A stretch of DNA of 7,806 bases, taken from positions 1 to 7,806 of the forward strand of contig RFIK01000138.1 in the NCBI GenBank assembly GCA_003695605.1. The letters are read 5' to 3'. Below are positions 1 to 7,806 of the stretch, in pieces. The position numbers and the translations under genes are program-made. The stretch comes from Chlorobiota bacterium. GTDB lineage: Bacteria > Bacteroidota > Ignavibacteria > Kapaibacteriales > NICIL-2. Under the pieces are notes generated by a model. That model was not told the origin of the DNA. It saw only the letters and a program-made list of their open reading frames with translations, and did no database searches. Positions within the stretch are counted from its first letter, which is position 1; every line of letters begins with the position of its first letter.

Positions 1-599
1 GCGAGGATGCCACGCGTATGAATCGTCGCGACGGCAGAGCTGATGGCCATCCCACCGATCGCAACTGCAGCAAGTGACTCGAAAGATCCGAGCCAGCCCA
101 CCATAATCCCGTGCACCGTTGCGAGGGTCATTGAGCCGAGCCACGCGGCATTGATCCAGAATATTTGCCGCGATTGAATATCGCGCATGAGTACCCGAAG
201 ACAGAATGTGCGCGGTATCGTGACTGCACAGAAGACCGATTCCAGCTGGACAACGTGAGCAAAGCGGGGCTCCCCGAAGAGTTGTCGCACGGCGGGTTCA
301 GCTGCTGTAAGTGCTACGACAATCGCTGCAATGACGAGGGTGTACAGGACCGCTACTGTCCCATCCACCTGCGGTCGAATCGTCCGATCTGCACCGAATT
401 GGATGATGCCTTGGAGCACTAATCCATCAGCCACAACGAAAATCCATGTCTGGATGCTCACCAACAGTGCGTAGAGTCCGTATTCAGCCGGCGGCAGCGC
501 CCGTATCTGCAGAATTGCAATTCCGCCGTAGAGCACAAAGAGCAGCTTGTCGGCAGCAACCCACGAAAGTTTCGGAAGATGGTCCTGGATGCGCGGCAT
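1..599 (-). CDS. Polysaccharide flippase-type membrane protein (Wzx/PST-like), N-terminal 199 residues, cut by left window edge
   Basis: The minus strand is open without a stop from an ATG at 597-599 to the window edge, so only the N-terminal part is seen. After a short amphipathic start (MPRIQDHLPKL) there are hydrophobic segments at about residues 12-32, 42-65, 82-100, 147-169 and 175-193. The early motif LPPAEYGLYALL resembles the 'P.eyG.yal' signature after the first helix of oligosaccharide flippases of the MOP/PST superfamily. Members of this family usually have 12-14 helices and about 400-500 residues, so over half is probably missing. The family flips lipid-linked glycans across the inner membrane for O-antigen or exopolysaccharide assembly; that role here is inferred from weak sequence resemblance. 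The frame stays open upstream to a TGA at 660-662, and a TTG at 606-608 is an alternative start. No Shine-Dalgarno precedes either. It is transcribed divergently from the amidotransferase gene. Confidence 0.72.
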   Translation of the reverse strand, partial: MPRIQDHLPKLSWVAADKLLFVLYGGIAILQIRALPPAEYGLYALLVSIQTWIFVVADGLVLQGIIQFGADRTIRPQVDGTVAVLYTLVIAAIVVALTAAEPAVRQLFGEPRFAHVVQLESVFCAVTIPRTFCLRVLMRDIQSRQIFWINAAWLGSMTLATVHGIMVGWLGSFESLAAVAIGGMAISSAVATIHTRGIL

Positions 600-879
600 C
601 GCGTGCAACGTCGGGAAACGTTGCGCGAAGTTAGGAACACTGGGCGCGTTGAAGATAAGTCACCACTGCGGATGCTGCGTGGTTGGTGCGAGCGCACGAT
701 GGAGTGGACGTTGAAGTGCCGCAGCGTGCGCTTTTTCAATGGCACCACTGCACCTCCAGGAGTCTGCATGGAGTCGCCTTCGTATTTTCGGCATACTTTT
801 CGCACACCGTGCGTGGAGTGCTGCATCTGTGCAGCTTCGGTGACGGTGTTAGGCTAACGAACCGCGGTAGTCGCTCCGG
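600..879. other. Divergent intergenic region between flippase and amidotransferase genes
   Basis: No convincing gene lies in these 280 bases. Reading frames that cross it lack recognisable protein character and overlap the flanking genes out of frame. It should hold promoters for both divergent genes. On the plus strand, TACTTTTC at 794-801 matches seven of the eight positions in the Bacteroidota -7 motif TAnnTTTG and lies 78 bases before the amidotransferase start, but I see no matching upstream TTG box, so it is only a candidate. A small interrupted palindrome, GTTAGGCTAAC, lies at 848-858. Confidence 0.5.
602..627. repeat. Interrupted inverted repeat just upstream of the flippase start
   Basis: The arms at 605-611 (GCAACGT) and 618-624 (ACGTTGC) are perfect reverse complements around a 6-base spacer. 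After one mismatched pair (604/625) two more pairs extend the arms to 602 and 627. The element begins only 3 bases from the proposed flippase ATG. It could be a dimeric operator or an mRNA hairpin that affects translation initiation. If the true flippase start is further upstream, it would instead lie inside the coding sequence. The symmetry is seen directly; any function is inferred. Confidence 0.4.
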
Positions 880-1818
880 ATGTGCCGTTTTGTTGCATAC
901 ATTGGACCGCCAATCCTGGCGAACGACCTGCTCTACAAACCGCGCAACTCGCTCGTGGTCGCGCAGAGCGTCAACGCCGGTGAAATGTCCGTTGCTGTCA
1001 ACGGTGATGGCTTCGGTGTGGGTTGGTACGTACCCGAACTCGATAGTGAGCCATGCGTGTTTCGCTCCATCAAGCCGGCCTGGAGCGATGCCAATCTCCG
1101 CAATTTGGCACGGAAGATTTATTCGCCGCTCATTTTTGCGCACATCAGGGCAGCAACGCCTGGCTTTCCGGTCGAGGAGGTCAACTCGCACCCGTTCATG
1201 TATGGCAAACTCATGTTCATGCACAACGGCATGATCGGCGGCTTCCGACAGATACGGCGGAAGCTGCTCCGCATGCTCAGCGATGTTGCTTACGATGCAA
1301 TTCTCGGTTCGACAGATTCAGAGCACTTCTTTGGGCTTATCTTGAACCACATCGAAGATCCCTGGGGCGATGTCACGTGCAACGATATGGTCTATGCACT
1401 CCACCGCGCGCTCGACGATTTGAGCACACTGCTCATTGAGGCTGGGGTGCGGGAGCATTCGTACCTGAACGTTGCGCTCACCAATGGGACTAGCATCGTT
1501 GCGCTGCGCTATACGACAAATCCTGATGTGCAGCCGGCCTCGCTCTACTACGCACTCGGTCGGCGCTATAACGCTGAGGTTGAAGGGTGTGTCGTCGAGC
1601 CAGCCCCAGAAGGAAAGCGCCCAGTGATGGTTCTTATCGCCTCCGAGCCGATCACAGCACGGCGAACCGACTGGATCAAGGTCGAGCGCAATGCGATGAT
1701 GATCGTGGACGAAACGCTCCGCATTCGCTTTGAATCAGTCGAACTGCCGTTCGAACGCGTTTTTTTCGACTACGAACACGACGAAGAATTCGACGATGCA
1801 ACGCCACGAACGCCGTAG
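880..1818 (+). CDS. Class II glutamine amidotransferase (YafJ/EgtC/DUG3-like Ntn hydrolase)
   Basis: This 312-residue protein has the full signature of a class II glutamine amidotransferase domain. The start is fixed by the sequence MCRF: Cys2 becomes the N-terminal nucleophile once Met1 is removed. Further motifs are NGDGFGVGWY (41-50), AHIRAAT (87-93), NSHPF (102-106), the oxyanion-hole region FMHNG (113-117) and GSTDSEHFF (143-151), followed late in the domain by VLIASEPIT (251-259) and W265. These are typical of the YafJ/EgtC/DUG3 branch, whose members hydrolyse gamma-glutamyl amides; EgtC acts in ergothioneine synthesis and yeast DUG3 in glutathione breakdown. No ergothioneine or glutathione genes lie nearby, so the substrate is unknown. 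There is no synthetase domain, so it is not GlmS, PurF or AsnB. A C-terminal tail of about 25 residues is very acidic (DYEHDEEFDD). It is followed 46 bases later by nuoL on the same strand. No Shine-Dalgarno is visible. Confidence 0.93.
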   Translation: MCRFVAYIGPPILANDLLYKPRNSLVVAQSVNAGEMSVAVNGDGFGVGWYVPELDSEPCVFRSIKPAWSDANLRNLARKIYSPLIFAHIRAATPGFPVEEVNSHPFMYGKLMFMHNGMIGGFRQIRRKLLRMLSDVAYDAILGSTDSEHFFGLILNHIEDPWGDVTCNDMVYALHRALDDLSTLLIEAGVREHSYLNVALTNGTSIVALRYTTNPDVQPASLYYALGRRYNAEVEGCVVEPAPEGKRPVMVLIASEPITARRTDWIKVERNAMMIVDETLRIRFESVELPFERVFFDYEHDEEFDDATPRTP

Positions 1819-1864
1819 CTGCACGTGGCGCGTGATGGTGTGAACTTTATCCTGCACAGCAGCA

Positions 1865-3826
<1,962 letters not shown>

Positions 3827-3829
<3 letters not shown>

Positions 3830-3834
3830 ATTTG
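3827..3834 (+). promoter_or_regulatory. Candidate Bacteroidota-type -7 element upstream of the nfeD-family gene
   Basis: TAAATTTG matches the TAnnTTTG -7 consensus of the Bacteroidota primary sigma factor. It overlaps the nuoL stop codon and lies 80 bases before the protease start. No clear TTG -33 box is seen at the expected distance, so it may be chance. Confidence 0.25.
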
Positions 3835-3845
3835 TTGGCGACGTA

Positions 3846-3860
3846 GCTGCGCAACGCAGC
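3846..3860 (+). promoter_or_regulatory. Short GC-rich hairpin in the nuoL-nfeD spacer
   Basis: GCTGCG (3846-3851) and CGCAGC (3855-3860) form a perfect 6-bp stem with a 3-base loop, 17 bases after the nuoL stop. There is no following T-tract, so it is not a canonical intrinsic terminator. It could weakly end nuoL transcription or protect an mRNA end. The rest of the spacer up to the protease start shows nothing else I can name. Confidence 0.3.
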
Positions 3861-3914
3861 GGTCGGCAACGCGCCGTAGCACATACGTAGTTTCAACGCT
3901 GGAGTTGTGTCGCG

Positions 3915-5237
3915 ATGCGGCTGAGAGGATGGGCATTGGGATTGCTGCTTGCGGCACATGGAGCAGCTGCGCAGTCGCTCGTGATGGTAGCGACGATTGA
4001 CGGTGTCATCAATCCGTTCACGGCAAGCTACCTGGAGCGAGCGCTCAGTACTGCGAGGGAACAGAACGCTGCCTGCCTCATCGTCGAACTCAACACGCCT
4101 GGTGGACTCGACCAGGCGATGCGGCAGATGGTGCAGGCAATGCTCAACAGCCCTGTACCAGTGGTTGTGTACGTTGCACCCTCGGGAGCGCGTGCCGCAT
4201 CGGCAGGGGTGTTCATCACACTGGCGGCGCACGTTGCAGCAATGGCGCCGGGCACGAACATCGGTGCTGCGCACCCCGTTGCGCTCGGCGAAGGGGACAT
4301 GGATTCAGTGATGAGCGAGAAAGTAACCAACGACGCAATGGCGACTATCCGCTCGATTGCAGCGCTACGGCAACGCAACGTCCGCTGGGCTGAAGATGCT
4401 GTCCGGCGGAGCGTATCGCTCACCGAGCGCGAAGCGCTCGATAGTGGCGTCATCGAGATCATCGCACGTGACCGCACTGATCTGCTTGCCCAGCTGGAAG
4501 GGCGCACCGTTACTACAACGAACGGAGAGCGCACCCTTGCTATCGGCGGCGCACGCACCGAAGAATTCCCGATGTCTGCCCTCGAGCGGTTCTTCCAGAC
4601 GATCACCGATCCGAACATTGCACTGCTGCTGCTGTCACTTGGCTTTTTGGGGATTGTCGTCGAGTTCTACACGCCGGGCTCATTTGGGCCAGGCATAGCT
4701 GGCGCGATTTTGCTCATCATTGGTTTCATGGCAACCGGGAGCTTGCCAGTCAACTGGGCAGGGATCTTGCTGCTGGTGCTTGCAGCAATTCTGCTGGTGG
4801 TCGAGCTTTACACGCCGGGTGTTGGTGCATTTGCAATTGGGGCAGCGATCGCATTCGTTGTTGGAGCGCTGATTCTTTTTTCACCGCCGTCGGTTCCTTC
4901 GCCTTCCTTACCCGTTGTTTCAGTTAGCGGCTGGCTTATCGCAGCGATTGCGGCGATGTTCATCTTGGTTGGTGTAGTTGTTGCGCGTGCGGTGCTCAAA
5001 TCCCAGCGCAGTTCTCCGCGGAGTGGTGTCGAGCGCATCATCGGCGCTCAAGGCATCGCAAAGACAGCGATCTCCCCGATGGGGACCGTGCTGGTCAACA
5101 GCGAGGAGTGGAGTGCTCACAACGTCGGCGCTGAACCAATCGCCGAAGGGCAGACCATCGAGGTTCTTGGAATTCATGGAATGATTCTCCATGTCCGAGC
5201 GATCCCGTCTGGCAGTACGGAGCGCCACGAGAGCTAA
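3915..5237 (+). CDS. NfeD-family membrane-bound serine protease (ClpP-class)
   Basis: The 440-residue product has the complete long NfeD (NfeD1b) architecture. A signal peptide of about 20 residues (to ...AAHGAAAQ) precedes a ClpP/SppA-like serine protease domain (about 22-195). This domain contains the strand VELNTPGGLDQAM (58-68), the nucleophile region GARAASAGVF with Ser96, and Lys136 in SEKVTND as catalytic base. These positions almost coincide with Ser97 and Lys138 of the archaeal enzyme PH1510. A membrane region of four or five helices follows (about 235-360), including the repeated motif ELYTPG/EFYTPG. The soluble C-terminal NfeD OB-fold is at about 370-430 (GAQGIAKTAISPMGTVLVN). The protease domain is expected outside the cytoplasm. 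Family members cleave the C-terminus of a partner stomatin, and such a gene begins 89 bases downstream on the same strand. The ATG is chosen because it starts the signal peptide directly; a GGAG at 3901-3904 is only a weak ribosome site. Confidence 0.94.
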   Translation: MRLRGWALGLLLAAHGAAAQSLVMVATIDGVINPFTASYLERALSTAREQNAACLIVELNTPGGLDQAMRQMVQAMLNSPVPVVVYVAPSGARAASAGVFITLAAHVAAMAPGTNIGAAHPVALGEGDMDSVMSEKVTNDAMATIRSIAALRQRNVRWAEDAVRRSVSLTEREALDSGVIEIIARDRTDLLAQLEGRTVTTTNGERTLAIGGARTEEFPMSALERFFQTITDPNIALLLLSLGFLGIVVEFYTPGSFGPGIAGAILLIIGFMATGSLPVNWAGILLLVLAAILLVVELYTPGVGAFAIGAAIAFVVGALILFSPPSVPSPSLPVVSVSGWLIAAIAAMFILVGVVVARAVLKSQRSSPRSGVERIIGAQGIAKTAISPMGTVLVNSEEWSAHNVGAEPIAEGQTIEVLGIHGMILHVRAIPSGSTERHES

Positions 5238-5256
5238 TACACCGCTGGCAGTGCGG

Positions 5257-5264
5257 TATATTTG
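5257..5264 (+). promoter_or_regulatory. Candidate Bacteroidota-type -7 element upstream of the stomatin-like gene
   Basis: TATATTTG fits TAnnTTTG and lies 62 bases before the proposed stomatin start. It resembles the element before the protease gene, and both are followed directly by TTG. It overlaps a small inverted repeat (ACCGC at 5241-5245, GCGGT at 5253-5257), so a terminator-like role for the protease transcript is an alternative. No -33 TTG is seen. Confidence 0.25.
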
Positions 5265-5313
5265 TTGCGCTTGTCTACGGAGATGTTTGACGTTTCTGCA
5301 AATTGCTCACCAT

Positions 5314-5318
5314 GGAGG
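5314..5318 (+). promoter_or_regulatory. Shine-Dalgarno site deciding the stomatin start
   Basis: GGAGG lies 8 bases before the ATG at 5327, an ideal spacing, whereas the upstream in-frame ATG (5312) and TTG (5303) have none. Most genes in this window lack such a site, so this favours 5327 without proving it. Confidence 0.45.
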
Positions 5319-5326
5319 CAGTAGGG

Positions 5327-6217
5327 ATGGATGCAGTCGTCGTCGTGCTGATTATCATCTTTGGGCTGTGGCTACTATCGAGGGCGATCAAGATTGTGCC
5401 GGAGTATCAGCGAATTGTCGTGCTCCGACTTGGGAAAAGCATTGGCACCCGTGGGCCAGGCTTTGTGCTGCTGATCCCGTTTGTTGATAAACCCATCTGG
5501 ACCGATCTTCGGGAGATGGTCATTGATGTTCCCTCGCAGACGTGTATCACCAAAGACAACGCACCAGTTGCAATTGACTTCCTCATCTACATGAAGATCA
5601 TCGATCCCGAGATGAGCGTCATACAGGTCCAGAACTTCCGCATGGCATCGCAGGGTATCGCGACGACGACGCTCCGTGCTGTAGTCGGGGATATTGTGCT
5701 CGACGATGTGCTCTCCAAGCGTGAACACATCAACGAAACGCTCCGCCAGAAGCTCGATGAAGTCACTGGGCGTTGGGGTGTGAAGGTCACCGCGGTCGAG
5801 ATTCGTGAGATTCTGCCACCGCGCGAGATCCAAGATGCAATGAGCCGTCAAATGTCCGCTGAACGCGATCGTCGAGCACTCGTGACGGAAGCAACCGGTA
5901 AGCGGGAGGCAGCAATCACCGTCGCAGAGGGTGAAAAGCAGGCGGCAATTCTCAAAGCGGAAGGGCAACGCCAAGCAACAATTTTGCAAGCGGAAGGGCA
6001 ACGCCAAGCAACGATCCTCCAAGCCGAAGGGTACGCGCTCGCGCTGGCGAAAATCTTCGAAGTTGCCCGCACACTCGATAGCAAAACGATGAGCTTGCAG
6101 TACCTCGAAGCGCTCAAGACTGTCGGGTCAAGTCCTTCGACGAAATTTATCTTCCCGATGGAACTGCTCAATCTGGTAAAGCCCTTCGTCGAGCATACAA
6201 ATAAAGCTGCCGATTGA
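5327..6217 (+). CDS. Stomatin/prohibitin-like SPFH (band 7) membrane protein, NfeD partner
   Basis: From the preferred start the protein has 296 residues. An N-terminal membrane segment (about 3-18) leads into an SPFH/band 7 domain (about 22-185) with stomatin-type motifs: VPEYQRIVVLRLGK (24-37), GPGFVLLIPFVDK (43-55) and TALxEIREI-like text at VTAVEIREILPP (154-165). A helical, coiled-coil-prone Ala/Glu-rich region follows (about 175-245), with 11-residue repeats. The C-terminus carries a hydrophobic stretch, TKFIFPMELLNLVKPF (272-287). Stomatins oligomerise on the cytoplasmic face of membranes and organise microdomains. In Pyrococcus, the NfeD protease encoded next to stomatin cleaves this C-terminal hydrophobic region. 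The preceding gene encodes such a protease, so a two-gene functional unit is likely. In-frame starts at 5312 (ATG) and 5303 (TTG) would add only 5 or 8 residues. HflK/HflC is less likely given the NfeD neighbour and the single copy. Confidence 0.93.
   Translation: MDAVVVVLIIIFGLWLLSRAIKIVPEYQRIVVLRLGKSIGTRGPGFVLLIPFVDKPIWTDLREMVIDVPSQTCITKDNAPVAIDFLIYMKIIDPEMSVIQVQNFRMASQGIATTTLRAVVGDIVLDDVLSKREHINETLRQKLDEVTGRWGVKVTAVEIREILPPREIQDAMSRQMSAERDRRALVTEATGKREAAITVAEGEKQAAILKAEGQRQATILQAEGQRQATILQAEGYALALAKIFEVARTLDSKTMSLQYLEALKTVGSSPSTKFIFPMELLNLVKPFVEHTNKAAD
5924..6022 (+). repeat. 33-base tandem repeat encoding 11-residue helical units in the stomatin-like gene
   Basis: Three successive 33-base units (5924-5956, 5957-5989, 5990-6022) encode AEGEKQAAILK, AEGQRQATILQ and AEGQRQATILQ, and a partial fourth (AEG) follows. 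The last two units give identical peptides and are identical over their first 23 bases, while the first is diverged. Eleven-residue periodicity suits the extended helix or coiled coil downstream of SPFH domains. The near-identity at DNA level suggests recent duplication of one unit or ongoing slippage. Confidence 0.85.
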
Positions 6218-6272
6218 GCGGTAGGGAAAAGCTTTCCGAATCTGAAGAATGTCGTGCGCGTCGAGCGGCTGA

Positions 6273-6788
6273 CTACGCGCTCTCTGAAAAATGCTTCTGC
6301 GAGCCGGAGCTCTTACGTTCTGCTCGAAGCACGCGAGCGTAGGTTCGCAGATAGAGCGCTGCATCGTGGGGGTCGCTGCGGCGGAGCTTCCATCGCTTCG
6401 GGGGCGGAATCTCTGCCAGTACGCGGGGGTCGCTGAGAAATTCCATGTGGCCGATGGCCGCCGAGTCCACACCAGCTGCGTGGAAGAGCCGATAGATCTC
6501 CGCCAGTGGCTTCCCAGCAGTCGCGCACCATTCCCCTTGCGATTCCGTTGCAGCGAGCGGCTCATCGCCAACGGCTGCATCGAAGAACTCCGCCGCATGC
6601 TCGCGCCACTGGCCGACGGTACGCTCGAACGCAGCGAAAATCTCGCGATCACTCATCGAAGCCAAGCGCTGGACGACGTGCCCGACTGCGCAGCGCCCGA
6701 CGTGGCCCCACTCATAGCGTTCGCCGCGGTCAAGTGCATCGGCTGCAATCTCGAGTGCTGCTATTAAGCGCTCACGGACCGAGTTCAT
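6273..6788 (-). CDS. Conserved hypothetical protein with WGHxGxC motif
   Basis: This 171-residue soluble protein has no signal peptide or membrane segment. A mostly helical start is followed by YEWGHVGRCAVGHVVQ (25-40), in which W27, H29, C33 and H37 are spaced like a metal or cofactor site. Later come WCATAGKPLAEIYRLFHAAG (87-106), DSAAIGHMEFLSDPRVL (108-124) and a basic-to-aromatic end, DAALYLRTYARVLRAE (142-157). From memory, uncharacterised Bacteroidota proteins share this order (a WGHxGxCxxGH-type motif, a CxTxGxP segment, an HLExLSDPxVL-like segment and a LYxxTWAxLLEE-like end); no domain name or function comes to mind. The codon structure, protein-like composition and ATG start support a real gene. 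It converges on the stomatin-like gene (55-base gap) and diverges from the rhodanese gene (137-base gap). No Shine-Dalgarno is seen. Confidence 0.8.
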   Translation of the reverse strand: MNSVRERLIAALEIAADALDRGERYEWGHVGRCAVGHVVQRLASMSDREIFAAFERTVGQWREHAAEFFDAAVGDEPLAATESQGEWCATAGKPLAEIYRLFHAAGVDSAAIGHMEFLSDPRVLAEIPPPKRWKLRRSDPHDAALYLRTYARVLRAERKSSGSQKHFSESA

Positions 6789-6925
6789 TGCTCAGCGGAA
6801 AAAGGGAACATCATTTCGCATGCAAAACTGCAACAGCAACACCACAAGTTCCAAAGTTGAATCGTTCATCGATCGTCTGCATCTTACCCACCCTGGAATG
6901 TCCAACCGTCCATGTTGAGTCCTCG

Positions 6926-7231
6926 ATGTTTTTCCGGTGGTTCTTTGGTGGCAACGACAGTATCTCTGCCAGCGAGGCGAAACAACTCTTGGCCAAGGGA
7001 GCAGTACTGGTGGATGTGCGGACACCTGGCGAGTACGCAACAGGGCACGTCCGCGGCTCGCGCAATATTCCGCTCGACCAGCTTCCGCGGCACCTCGACT
7101 CCCTCAAGAAGAGTAACAAGCCGGTGATTTTCGTTTGTGCTTCGGGCAGCCGCTCTGGGAGAGCCACAGCGATGGCGAAGCAGACTGGAATCGAAGCGTA
7201 CAACGCAGGAAGCTGGGTAACTCTGCGCTAA
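6926..7231 (+). CDS. Single-domain rhodanese-like sulfurtransferase
   Basis: A 101-residue rhodanese domain, close in size to GlpE. It has VLVDVRTPGEYATGHVRGS (28-46), NIPLDQL (47-53) and the active-site loop FVCASGSRSGRA (69-80), with Cys71 as the persulfide-carrying nucleophile. The loop basic residue R76 and the GRA ending are typical of active members. The C-terminal AYNAGSWVTL takes the place of the usual 'GGWxAW' segment and is seen in a subgroup of small rhodaneses. Such proteins transfer sulfane sulfur to acceptors such as thiols or cyanide; the acceptor here is unknown. No signal peptide is present, although the start MFFRWFFGG is aromatic and could associate with a membrane. The ATG at 6926 is chosen because the domain begins there and the upstream in-frame sequence does not look like protein. 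It lies between two minus-strand genes, so it is probably transcribed alone. Confidence 0.92.
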   Translation: MFFRWFFGGNDSISASEAKQLLAKGAVLVDVRTPGEYATGHVRGSRNIPLDQLPRHLDSLKKSNKPVIFVCASGSRSGRATAMAKQTGIEAYNAGSWVTLR

Positions 7232-7234
7232 TGG

Positions 7235-7270
7235 CGTCGCGGCACTCACGAAGTCGTAAGTGCCGCGACG
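7235..7270. terminator. Strong hairpin between convergent genes, probable bidirectional terminator
   Basis: Arms 7235-7246 (CGTCGCGGCACT) and 7259-7270 (AGTGCCGCGACG) form a perfect 12-bp stem. After one mismatch, an inner 3-bp stem (ACG/CGT) closes the tetraloop AAGT. It starts 3 bases after the rhodanese stop codon and ends 26 bases before the stop of the convergent T9SS gene, an ideal place for a shared terminator. Neither side has a T-run, so it is not a textbook intrinsic terminator; some GC-rich lineages use such stems without U-tracts. Confidence 0.6.
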
Positions 7271-7296
7271 GTTCCATGCACGCACAGCGTTTACTG

Positions 7297-7806
7297 CTAC
7301 CGCACAATCAGCAGAGGCAACGTAACCTGGCGGCCGCCATCGAGTGCAATGTTGACTACGTAGATGCCTGCCGGCACAGAGCGGCCGCTCCGATCAGTTG
7401 TATCCCACCGGTAGCTGCCGAGCGCGGCTGTTTCGACCACCATACCTCCACGGAGATCAGCGATCCGAATCACGCCACGGCGGTTGCCAAGTTCGATTGT
7501 GGCGGCATCTGTCGCTGGGTTTGGATGAATGGAAATGCCGCGCCTTTCGCTATCGGCAACGCTGGTACCCTCGATTGCTTTTGCCTCGAGTATGATTGTG
7601 TCTTCAAATGCAACGTTTCGTTGACGGCAGTAGAAGGTCAGCGTTGCATGGTGAGTTCCTGCACGCACTGGATGGAAGCGGATCGGCACCGCGGGGCAGG
7701 TGCTACTTTGGGGACTGAGCAAGCGGATCTGCGTTTGCCATGCGCCTGGGATAAGCTCGAACGCAGAAGCATCGTCGCCTCTGACGACGACGGAATCAAC
7801 AGCGAC
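7297..7806 (-). CDS. Secreted protein C-terminus with T9SS type A sorting domain, cut by right window edge
   Basis: The minus strand is open from the window edge to a TAG at 7297-7299, giving the last 169 residues of a larger protein. Residues 1-78 of the fragment (VAVDSVVVRGDDASAFEL... to ILEAKA) look like the end of an Ig-like beta-sandwich of the ASPM/SPD-2/hydin type found in Bacteroidota surface proteins; VPIRFHPVRAGTHHATLTF fits its closing strands. Residues 90-169 resemble a T9SS type A C-terminal sorting domain: GISIHPNPATDAATIEL, then GVIRIADLRGGMV, YRWDTTDRSGRSVPAGIYVV and a final TLPLLIVR. Proteins with this signal cross the outer membrane through the type IX system and lose the domain as they are attached or released. 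A TTG at 7720-7722 could in principle start translation, but the protein-like text continues upstream, so it is not the start. The protein's function lies in the missing part. Confidence 0.88.
   Translation of the reverse strand, partial: VAVDSVVVRGDDASAFELIPGAWQTQIRLLSPQSSTCPAVPIRFHPVRAGTHHATLTFYCRQRNVAFEDTIILEAKAIEGTSVADSERRGISIHPNPATDAATIELGNRRGVIRIADLRGGMVVETAALGSYRWDTTDRSGRSVPAGIYVVNIALDGGRQVTLPLLIVR

Noticed and set aside
165..422. Short plus-strand open frame at the left end
   Set aside because: It is antisense to the flippase gene, whose minus-strand translation has clear membrane-protein character.
458..826. Minus-strand frame crossing the divergent intergenic region
   Set aside because: It overlaps the flippase N-terminus out of frame, and its product is Arg/Ser/Cys-rich with no recognisable motif.
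5303..5326. TTG (5303) or ATG (5312) as the stomatin start
   Set aside because: Neither has a ribosome site, while the ATG at 5327 has a well-spaced GGAGG and starts right before the membrane segment; not fully excluded.
6225..6237. Small palindrome GGAAAAGCTTTCC after the stomatin stop as a terminator
   Set aside because: The stem is only 5 bp with a 3-base loop and no T-run follows, too weak to call.
6506..6925. Upstream extension of the rhodanese reading frame
   Set aside because: The extra residues are Arg/Ser-rich, overlap the minus-strand hypothetical gene and do not resemble a domain; the rhodanese starts naturally at 6926.

Overview
The window most likely comes from a member of the Bacteroidota/Chlorobiota (FCB) group. 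The strongest clue is the rightmost gene, whose visible C-terminus looks like a type IX secretion (T9SS) type A sorting domain, a signal essentially confined to that group. Weaker clues are the general lack of Shine-Dalgarno sequences before starts and two intergenic matches to the Bacteroidota-type -7 motif TAnnTTTG. The DNA is fairly GC-rich by eye, which would suit a deep lineage (Kapabacteria- or Ignavibacteria-like) better than a classical Bacteroides or Flavobacterium. That placement is inference.

Layout from left to right: (1) the first 199 codons of a polysaccharide flippase-type membrane protein, minus strand, running off the left edge; (2) a 280-base divergent intergenic region with an inverted repeat next to the flippase start; (3) a plus-strand block made of a class II glutamine amidotransferase (YafJ/EgtC/DUG3-like), a full-length NADH-quinone oxidoreductase subunit L (nuoL), an NfeD/ClpP-class membrane serine protease, and a stomatin/SPFH protein; (4) a minus-strand conserved hypothetical protein with a WGHxGxCxxGH-like motif; (5) a plus-strand single-domain rhodanese; (6) a strong 12-bp hairpin between convergent genes; (7) the C-terminal part of a secreted T9SS cargo protein, minus strand, running off the right edge.

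The only clear functional partnership is the NfeD protease and the stomatin-like protein. The pair is conserved across bacteria and archaea, and the archaeal protease cleaves the C-terminal hydrophobic stretch of its stomatin partner. All catalytic and substrate-like features are present here. nuoL is intact but has no other complex I gene beside it, which is unusual. The remaining genes look like unlinked housekeeping or accessory functions. I saw no phage, transposon, CRISPR array, tRNA or rRNA, and no clearly novel multi-gene system. The least characterised item is the WGHxGxC hypothetical protein.
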